From Deltaproteobacteria bacterium (GTDB taxonomy: Bacteria > Myxococcota_A > Polyangia > Polyangiales > Houyiibacteriaceae): a DNA stretch of 64,000 nucleotides. The stretch covers positions 62,001 to 126,000 of the forward strand of contig JAEPMI010000005.1 of the NCBI GenBank assembly GCA_017644045.1. Reading direction: 5' to 3'. A program made the translations under genes and the position numbers. Numbering within the stretch: the stretch's first letter is position 1; each line of letters starts with the position of its first letter. The notes beneath the pieces were generated by a model, which did no database searches, was not told the DNA's origin, and saw nothing but the letters and a program-made list of their open reading frames with translations. Positions 58,106 through 64,000 of this stretch are shown piece after piece.

Positions 58106-59764
58106 ATGAAAACCCGCCACGGCATCGGTCTCGCCTCGTTGGTCGCGCTCCTGATGGGCACCCTCTCCGCCCAAGCCGACACTTTCACGCTGACCGATTC
58201 GTCGGGGCTCGAGTGGTACGTGAACCACGACATCACCTTCACGACGGATGAGTCGGCGTCGGGTGCGTTCTCGGACGCCACGTACACGATGGCGGTGAAC
58301 GCGACGACGGAGGCCGGAGGAACGACGACCTCCACCCTCGGTGACGCCTTCGACGGCTACAACGGTCTGCTGATCTCCACGAGCGCAGCGACCAATCGCC
58401 AGCCGGACACGTCGACCGATTCGTCGTTCAACGAGAACGGGCCGGCGACGCTCACCTGCACGAACCGCGAGGTCACCTACGCCACCCAGGTCATGGGCTC
58501 CCTCTCCGTGACCCGCCGGACCTTCATCCCCGACGACGCGACCTTCGCTCGAACCCTGGACATCATCACCAACACCAGCGCCGCGTCGGTCACGTTCTCG
58601 GTGGCCCACGCCCACAACCTGGGATCCGACTCGAACACCATCATCACGGCGAGCTCGAGCGGCGATCTGCTGGTCACCTCCGCCGACACGTGGGCCGCCT
58701 CGATGCAGGACTTCAACTCGTCCGGAACCTCGAGCGATCCGCGCCTCGGCCACGTCCTCCAGGGCGAAGGCACCGTCCGCTCGCCGGTCGCTCACGTGCT
58801 CTTCGCGGACGGCGAGAACAACCCCTACGTCTGGTACGACGTCACCCTCGCCGCCGGCGAGACCGGCATCATCATGACCTTCGTCAGCGGCCACCCCAGC
58901 ATGGCCGCCGCCGCGACCCAGGCCGCGAGCCTGGCCTCGCTGACCGACGCCGCCGCGCTCCGCTGCATGACTCCGACCGAGCAGGGTCAGCTGCTGAACT
59001 TCGCCACGACCACGCCGGTCGACTGCGGGTCGGAGCCCGACGGGACCGCTTGTGACGACGGTGACCTCTGCACCACCGGCGACATGTGCATGACCGGCGC
59101 CTGCGTGGGCACGGCGGTCAGCTGCCGCGCCGACGCCTCCGACTGCACCGGCGTCTGCAACCCCTCGACCGGCGCCTGCGACGACGTGGCCGTGGCCGAC
59201 GACGAGACCTGCGACGACGGCGATGCGTGCAACGGCGGCGACACCTGTCAGAGCGGCGTGTGTACGAACACCGGCACGGCGCTCGACTGCGACGACTCCA
59301 ACGCGTGCACGACCGACTCCTGCGACACGACCTCGGGCTGCATGAACATGATGATGAGCGGCTGCATGGCCTGCTCCGGCGACACCGACTGCGACGACTC
59401 CAACGCCTGCAACGGCGCCGAGACGTGCGGTGCGGACGGCACCTGCGAGGCGGGGACCGTGCCCGACTGTGACGACGGCGACGAGTGCACGATGGACAGC
59501 TGTGACGCCACCTCGGGCTGCACCAACACGCCCATCGCCGGCTGTGGCGAGATGCCGGACGGCGGCACCACGATGCTGGACGCCGGCACCGGCCCGCGGG
59601 ACGGCGGCACCAGCACGCCGGACGGTGGACCGGTCGGCGGCGGAGACGACGACGGCTGCGGATGCCGCACCGCCGGCGCCTCGAGCTCGAGCTCCCCGGG
59701 CGCGCTGCTCTTCGGCCTGCTCCTCGGCGGGCTCGTGGTTCGCCGCCGCCGGCGCTCACGCTGA
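58106..59764 (+). CDS. Secreted Cys-rich MYXO-CTERM-type protein
   Basis: A 552-residue exported protein with a cleavable signal peptide (LVALLMGTLSAQADT). Residues 25-300 form a beta-rich domain with many Thr/Ser (VTFSVAHAHNLGSDSNTIIT). Cys-rich modules fill about 310-480 (ACDDGDLCTTGDMCMTGACV, CDDSNACTTDSCDTTSGC) with Asp-rich loops that may bind calcium. A DGG linker and the MYXO-CTERM tail follow: CGCRTAG, hydrophobic PGALLFGLLLGGLVV and RRRRRSR. Such tails are thought to be processed for surface display. The sulfatase-TPR gene starts two bases downstream. Confidence 0.82.
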   Translation: MKTRHGIGLASLVALLMGTLSAQADTFTLTDSSGLEWYVNHDITFTTDESASGAFSDATYTMAVNATTEAGGTTTSTLGDAFDGYNGLLISTSAATNRQPDTSTDSSFNENGPATLTCTNREVTYATQVMGSLSVTRRTFIPDDATFARTLDIITNTSAASVTFSVAHAHNLGSDSNTIITASSSGDLLVTSADTWAASMQDFNSSGTSSDPRLGHVLQGEGTVRSPVAHVLFADGENNPYVWYDVTLAAGETGIIMTFVSGHPSMAAAATQAASLASLTDAAALRCMTPTEQGQLLNFATTTPVDCGSEPDGTACDDGDLCTTGDMCMTGACVGTAVSCRADASDCTGVCNPSTGACDDVAVADDETCDDGDACNGGDTCQSGVCTNTGTALDCDDSNACTTDSCDTTSGCMNMMMSGCMACSGDTDCDDSNACNGAETCGADGTCEAGTVPDCDDGDECTMDSCDATSGCTNTPIAGCGEMPDGGTTMLDAGTGPRDGGTSTPDGGPVGGGDDDGCGCRTAGASSSSSPGALLFGLLLGGLVVRRRRRSR

Positions 59765-59765
59765 G

Positions 59766-61910
59766 GTGACCGCACGCTCCGCCTGCGCCCTCGTGGCGCT
59801 GCTGGTGGCGTGCACCGAGAGCTCGGCCCCCGCACCCGCCGTCAAGACGGTGGGGCGGAGGCCGAACGTCCTCTTGGTGACGTTCGACACCACACGAGCC
59901 GATCGGCTCGGCCCCTATGGTTACGAGGCCGCTGTCACCCCGACGGCGGACCGGCTGGCCCGCGAGGGGGTGCGAGTCGAGCACGCCTGGGCGACGGCTC
60001 CGCTCACGGCTCCCTCGCACTCCTCGATCCTGACCGGCCTCATCCCACCCGCGCACGGCGTTCGGGACAACGGCTCGTTCGCGCTCCCGGACGCGGTCGA
60101 GAGCCTGCCCGAGCTACTCGGGGAAGCCGGCTACGCCACCGGCGCCTTCGTCTCGGCCGCGGTGCTCCACCGCCGCTACAACCTCTCCCAGGGGTTCGAC
60201 GTCTACGACGACGAGCTCTGGAGCGAGGACGCGCCGCGGATGTTCATGATCCGGGAGCGGCCGGCTCGGCGGACGGTCGATCGAGCGCTCGAGTGGCTCG
60301 AGGACCGGTCCGAGACGGAGCCCTTCTTCGCGTGGGTGCACTTCTTCGAGCCGCACCACCCGCACGAACCAGCGGTCGCCGACCGGATTCGGACGCTGAC
60401 GCCCTACGACGCCGAAGTCACGGGTGCGGACCGCCAGCTCGGTCGGCTGCTCGACTGGCTGGAGGCGCGCGACACACTCGACGACACGCTGGTCATCCTC
60501 ACCGCCGACCACGGCGAGAGCATGGGCGAGCACGGCGAGGACACCCATGGCGTCTTCGTGTACCAGTCGACCATCCGGGTACCGCTCCTGCTGCGCTGGC
60601 CCGGGCGACTCCCGGCGGGGAGCGTCCACGACACGCCGATGAGCGTAGTGGACATCGCACCGACGGTCCTCGCCGCCGCGGGAGTCGACCTGCCCCCGGC
60701 GATGAACGGTCGCAGCCACCTCGACCCCATGACCGGAGGACCGCCCCTACCGGAGGTGGGCCTCTACTCCGAGTCCCTGATGAGCGAGCTCGGGTTCGGC
60801 ATGGCCCCGCTTCACGCCGTCCGCCGGGACGGCCTGACCTATATCCGTGCGCCTCGCCCCGAGCTCTACGACCGCACCTCCGATCCGGACGAGCTGCACG
60901 ACCTCCACGCCGAGCGCCGCGATCGCGCGGCGGCGCTGGCGGAGGAGCTCGACGCGATGATCACGCGCGCCGAGGACGGCGCACCGGACGCCTCGACCCG
61001 ACCGATCGACCGCGAGACGCTCGACATGCTCCGAGCCCTCGGATACGTCGGCGACCCCGCCGCCCGCGACGCCGTGCGCGGCATGGACCCGAAGGACGGG
61101 ATCGGGCTCTACGAGGCCATCCACCGGGCTCGAAGCGCCATTCGCGCACAGCGATACGAGGCCGCGCTCGCCGAGGTCGATCAGCTCCTCGAGGCGACCC
61201 CTCGCAACGTGACCGCGTGGAACACGAAGGGACTCGTGCACCGACTTCGCCACGAGGTGGCGCCCGCGCGTGAGGCATTGAACCGCTCGCTCGAGATCGA
61301 TCCACAGCAGCCGCGGCCACACTTGCACTTCGCGCAGCTCGACCTCGAGGAGGGTCACCTGGACGAGGCGAGTCGACGACTGGATCTCGTGGAGCGGGAG
61401 TTCCCCGGCTTCCTCGAAGCCATCGTGATGCAGGGCGCCGTGGCCATCGCCAGGGACGACCTCGACGGGGCCGAGTCGGCGTACGAGCGAGCGCTCGCGC
61501 TCGACCCGACCTACCCGCGCGCGCTGGCGGTCTACGGGGATCTCGCGTTCCGACGCGAGGACTGGACGGCCGCCCAGCGCTGGTACGTCCGCGCGCTCGA
61601 GGCCGCTCCGGAGGGCTTCGAGGTGCTCAACCAGCTCGGCGCCACCGAGCGGCGACTGGGGAACGCGGAGGAGGCACTCTCGTACTACCAGCGCGCTGCG
61701 GAGGTCCGACCCGACTCGTGGATCCCTCCGTACAACATCGGCTGTCTGCATGCGGTCCAGGGCGACGCGGATGCCGCCATCGCCGCCCTCGCGACGGCGG
61801 TCGAACGCGGATTGCCCACCGAGCGGCTGGCGGTCGACCCCGACCTCGCGAGCCTCCAGGGTCGCCCAGAGCTCGAGCGCTGGCGCACGGCGCGGCGCGC
61901 CCCCCGGTGA
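59766..61910 (+). CDS. Sulfatase-superfamily lipoprotein fused to TPR repeats
   Basis: A 714-residue protein. The GTG two bases after the previous stop gives a leader with LLVAC (lipobox). The alkaline-phosphatase-like domain spans about 30-400: Asp41 in VTFDTTRADRLG, HGESMGEHGEDTHG and TADHGES, all metal-binding blocks. The nucleophile position is Thr81 in LTAPSHSSILTG, where classic sulfatases have CxPSR. It cannot form formylglycine, so it is probably a transferase or phosphohydrolase. Residues about 460-700 form TPR repeats (YERALALDPTYPRALAVYGD). The arrangement suggests a surface enzyme with a protein-binding tail. Confidence 0.85.
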   Translation: MTARSACALVALLVACTESSAPAPAVKTVGRRPNVLLVTFDTTRADRLGPYGYEAAVTPTADRLAREGVRVEHAWATAPLTAPSHSSILTGLIPPAHGVRDNGSFALPDAVESLPELLGEAGYATGAFVSAAVLHRRYNLSQGFDVYDDELWSEDAPRMFMIRERPARRTVDRALEWLEDRSETEPFFAWVHFFEPHHPHEPAVADRIRTLTPYDAEVTGADRQLGRLLDWLEARDTLDDTLVILTADHGESMGEHGEDTHGVFVYQSTIRVPLLLRWPGRLPAGSVHDTPMSVVDIAPTVLAAAGVDLPPAMNGRSHLDPMTGGPPLPEVGLYSESLMSELGFGMAPLHAVRRDGLTYIRAPRPELYDRTSDPDELHDLHAERRDRAAALAEELDAMITRAEDGAPDASTRPIDRETLDMLRALGYVGDPAARDAVRGMDPKDGIGLYEAIHRARSAIRAQRYEAALAEVDQLLEATPRNVTAWNTKGLVHRLRHEVAPAREALNRSLEIDPQQPRPHLHFAQLDLEEGHLDEASRRLDLVEREFPGFLEAIVMQGAVAIARDDLDGAESAYERALALDPTYPRALAVYGDLAFRREDWTAAQRWYVRALEAAPEGFEVLNQLGATERRLGNAEEALSYYQRAAEVRPDSWIPPYNIGCLHAVQGDADAAIAALATAVERGLPTERLAVDPDLASLQGRPELERWRTARRAPR

Positions 61911-61942
61911 CGGGCGGGCCGCTCCGCGGCTACCCTGCGGCG

Positions 61943-63259
61943 ATGCGTCGGGCCCTTTCGCTCCTCCTCGTGCTCGCCGTTGCGTGCGGCGACTCGCCGA
62001 TGGAGCCGTTGGACGGCGGACCAATGGTGGGCGATGGCGGTCTGCCGATGCCCGATGGGGGCGATCCGGACATGGGTCCGCCGCCGCCGATGGCCTGCGA
62101 GGAAGACGGCTGTGGTTGGTGCGCGTCCAAGGGCGCGTGCCTCGACATCGGTGACGAGTGCACCTTCGAGGGATCGGTCGATGGCGAGACCTGCTGGCGG
62201 ACCTTCGACCCCTGCGCCGTCTCCACCTGCTGGGATCCCTCGCTGATGGTGCCCGCGTGCGGGATGCGCTCGACCGACGAGGACTTCTCCTCCGGGAGCT
62301 ACGCGATCCACCGCTACGCCGCGTTCATACCGGACGGCCCGCCGGTGACGATCACCGTCGAAGGCACGGCGGGGCCCTTCGAGCCCGCGCTCTTCGTCAC
62401 CGACCGCGAGGGGACGCTCCTCTACGGCGGCGATGAGGTCGACCTCCGCGGCGACGTCCTGGTCTCCGACGTGCGCTCCGGCCGCGGCGACACCGTCGCG
62501 TCGGTGACACTGACCGTCACCGCCGGTCTGCCGGTCCACGTCTACGTGACCGACTGGGCGTCTGTCGTGGACCCCGGTTTCGTCGGCATGCTCGACACCT
62601 CGGTCGAGTACCGGCTGACCACAGAGCAGGTGTGCGCGAGCGGCGGCAGCGACTCGGAGTCCGTCGGCACCCCGCAGAACGGCTCCCTCGAGAACGGCGT
62701 GCGGATGGAGAGCGGCCCCGGCTACGACGTCGTCGACACCGGCCGCGATGCCTACTACGGCACGCAGGAAACGGTCGACCTCCTGGCCGCTGCCTTCGCC
62801 ACCGCACGCGCGCGCCACCCGATGTCGGCCACCGTGCAGGTCCGCGACCTCAGCATTCTCGGCGGCGGTGACCCGGTGTCGGGTCCATGGCCCCACGGCA
62901 GCCACGAGAGCGGGCGCGACGCCGACGTGACCTATCACCTGACCAGCGGCTGCGACCCCAACTGCCCCATCGCCGACGTCCCGCTCGCCACCTTCGACGC
63001 CGAGACCACCTGGACCCTCTTCGAGTACTGGCTGCTCCGTGACGCGGCCCGCTTCATCTTCGTCGACCACGACCTGCAGGCCGTGCTCTACGACGTCGCG
63101 GTGGCCCGCGGCGCCACCGACGACGAGCTCGACCGCTGGTTCCAGTACCCGCGGCCGATCGGCACCGGCGCGGGAGTGATCCGGCACGAGCCGAACCACC
63201 GGAATCACCACCACGTCCGCTTCCACTGCCCGCCGGACGACACCCGCTGTCTACCCTGA
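61943..63259 (+). CDS. MepA-like (M74) murein endopeptidase lipoprotein
   Basis: A 438-residue predicted lipoprotein; LVLAVAC is the lipobox, followed by a DGG linker and a Cys-rich segment (CEEDGCGWCASKGACLD). The C-terminal 180 residues match penicillin-insensitive endopeptidase MepA: GSHESGRDADVTYHL with the zinc His and Asp, FRYWLL-like helices and HRNHHHVRFHCPPD with the His cluster. MepA cleaves D,D and L,D peptidoglycan crosslinks. It probably remodels or attacks cell walls. The next gene starts within its stop codon. Confidence 0.82.
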   Translation: MRRALSLLLVLAVACGDSPMEPLDGGPMVGDGGLPMPDGGDPDMGPPPPMACEEDGCGWCASKGACLDIGDECTFEGSVDGETCWRTFDPCAVSTCWDPSLMVPACGMRSTDEDFSSGSYAIHRYAAFIPDGPPVTITVEGTAGPFEPALFVTDREGTLLYGGDEVDLRGDVLVSDVRSGRGDTVASVTLTVTAGLPVHVYVTDWASVVDPGFVGMLDTSVEYRLTTEQVCASGGSDSESVGTPQNGSLENGVRMESGPGYDVVDTGRDAYYGTQETVDLLAAAFATARARHPMSATVQVRDLSILGGGDPVSGPWPHGSHESGRDADVTYHLTSGCDPNCPIADVPLATFDAETTWTLFEYWLLRDAARFIFVDHDLQAVLYDVAVARGATDDELDRWFQYPRPIGTGAGVIRHEPNHRNHHHVRFHCPPDDTRCLP

Positions 63260-63789
63260 TGCCACTGTCGTCATGGACTCTGAGGTCTCTGCTCGCGCTA
63301 GCCACGCTGCTCGCGAGTTGCGGCGAACCATCCACGTGCCCGCCGACGGGACCACCCCCGCTGGACGAGTGCCTGGATGGTTCGGACGCACCCGGCTGCG
63401 AGCTCCCCCTGAGCGTTGCGGAGGGCCCCCTCCGAACCGACGTGCCGTACTTCGAGTGCGTCGGCTGGGGCACGCGGGCGCCGCCACTCTGCCTCCACGG
63501 GGAAGAGGACGTCGAGACCCTGGGGTCCGACACGGTCGTCTTCTGGGTGCCCGGGCTCCACGGCGACCACTTCGTCTTGGACACGGACCCGGAGTCCGGA
63601 CTCGCGCGCTTCTGCACCGAGTACTCCACCGACGTATTCATCTCTGGCTGCCCCGTGGGCGGTGAGAATTGGCGGTGCGCCACCGGCGGCACCGTCACCG
63701 TCGAGGAAGACCCGCCGGCGGGGGCCGCACCGCTCCGCGAGCTGCGCGCCGTCTTCCCCGGCGGGGAGATGGTCCACGCGGTGTGGTGA
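63259..63789 (+). CDS. Small lipoprotein coupled to the MepA-like gene
   Basis: A 176-residue predicted lipoprotein; LATLLASC is the lipobox. The ATG overlaps the preceding stop by one base (TGATG). The mature part has eight further cysteines (TCPP, ECLDG, GCELP, FECVG, LCLHG, FCTE, GCPVG, RCATG) and a beta-rich centre (SDTVVFWVPGLHGDHFVLDT). The function is unknown. Coupling suggests that it modulates or anchors the endopeptidase. Confidence 0.65.
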   Translation: MPLSSWTLRSLLALATLLASCGEPSTCPPTGPPPLDECLDGSDAPGCELPLSVAEGPLRTDVPYFECVGWGTRAPPLCLHGEEDVETLGSDTVVFWVPGLHGDHFVLDTDPESGLARFCTEYSTDVFISGCPVGGENWRCATGGTVTVEEDPPAGAAPLRELRAVFPGGEMVHAVW

Positions 63790-63881
63790 CACTGCGCGAA
63801 CGAACCGCGACGAAGCCGGAGGTCACTGATCCATGCGAGCAGACCAGGTGCTCGACTCGGATCCACCACCGGTCGCGCCAA

Positions 63882-63909
63882 CGCACTCGCGGTCGACACC
63901 GCGAGTGCG
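63882..63909. terminator. 12-bp perfect hairpin between convergent genes
   Basis: CGCACTCGCGGT-CGAC-ACCGCGAGTGCG is a perfect 12-bp stem with a 4-base loop. It lies about 90 bases after the plus-strand lipoprotein and 20 bases past the stop of the minus-strand gene at the window end. No U-run. The rest of this intergenic stretch shows nothing recognisable. Confidence 0.6.
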
Positions 63910-63928
63910 GGCAGGTTCCGCCGCAGCC

Positions 63929-64000
63929 TCAGGTGCCGACGATGAACGTGCAGCTGGTGGTGCCGCTGCCGCCGATGTTCAGCGTCGCCACGTTCTTCGC
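63929..64000 (-). CDS. C-terminal fragment of an unidentified protein (partial)
   Basis: The last 23 codons and TGA stop of a minus-strand gene are visible, reading AKNVATLNIGGSGTTSCTF and ending VGT. Good G/C third positions and a terminator-like hairpin after the stop support a real gene. It is a beta-rich end with one cysteine, suggestive of an exported domain. Nothing more can be said. Confidence 0.5.
   Translation of the reverse strand, partial: AKNVATLNIGGSGTTSCTFIVGT

Overview
The window is a chromosome segment of a very GC-rich bacterium with strong third-position G/C bias. The organism is most likely a member of the Myxococcota (Polyangiales/Sandaracinaceae-like). This is inferred from three things visible in the sequence: about 25 predicted lipoproteins, many with Asp/Gly-rich linkers after the lipobox; two proteins with a MYXO-CTERM-type tail (short Gly/Ser-rich stretch, one hydrophobic helix, terminal Arg cluster); and Cys-rich secreted modules typical of myxobacteria. 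No phage, insertion sequence, CRISPR array or rRNA operon is visible. It reads as ordinary, densely packed chromosome with many secreted proteins of unknown role.

Layout. 1-5.8 kb: the end of an NrtR-like regulator followed by nicotinamidase pncA, then a small CbiX-type chelatase, an SGNH-hydrolase lipoprotein, a quinone oxidoreductase and an M61 peptidase with a Ser/Glu repeat tail. 5.8-9.4 kb: a small lipoprotein, a HEAT-repeat protein, a 430-base gene-free gap with three tandem hairpin-forming repeats, and a VWA lipoprotein. 9.6-11.7 kb: a four-gene overlapping operon of an ECF sigma factor, a membrane protein in the anti-sigma position and two lipoproteins. 11.7-23.7 kb: a minus-strand block with a MATE exporter, a HAD hydrolase coupled to a PHP/CehA-type lipoprotein, a trypsin-like MYXO-CTERM protein, a membrane regulator built like a sigma-54 activator but without its ATPase motifs, and a DUF1996 lipoprotein.

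23.8-27.9 kb: a lipid operon, HtdX-type hydratase, FabG4-type reductase and thiolase, the same trio as mycobacterial htdX/fabG4/fadA2. The thiolase carries a 170-residue histone-H1-like basic tail. 28-30.9 kb: a plus-strand run of three lipoproteins (one glutaredoxin-like, one parvulin) and two coupled hotdog thioesterases. 30.9-38.9 kb: a frameshifted lipoprotein gene, an ATP-grasp enzyme, a beta-helix lipoprotein, a dienelactone hydrolase, rlmN, an unusual tRNA with a CAG anticodon and a secreted endonuclease I. 39-45.3 kb: a HEAT lipoprotein with a tandem palindrome upstream, an alpha/beta hydrolase with a PIN-like protein, an SLC12-type transporter and a GspC-like PDZ lipoprotein.

45.3-64 kb: an FG-GAP lipoprotein, an AraC regulator divergent from a PAS/Cys4 protein, a free-standing E2-type acyltransferase coupled to a propeller protein, a membrane Ser/Thr kinase with a sigma-4-like N-terminal domain, an L,D-transpeptidase/DUF547 pair, a MYXO-CTERM protein followed by a sulfatase-TPR fusion, and a MepA-like murein endopeptidase. 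Envelope and cell-wall functions dominate. Start codons were chosen from Shine-Dalgarno matches and lipobox position. GTG starts are frequent and ATGA/GTGA overlaps mark translational coupling.
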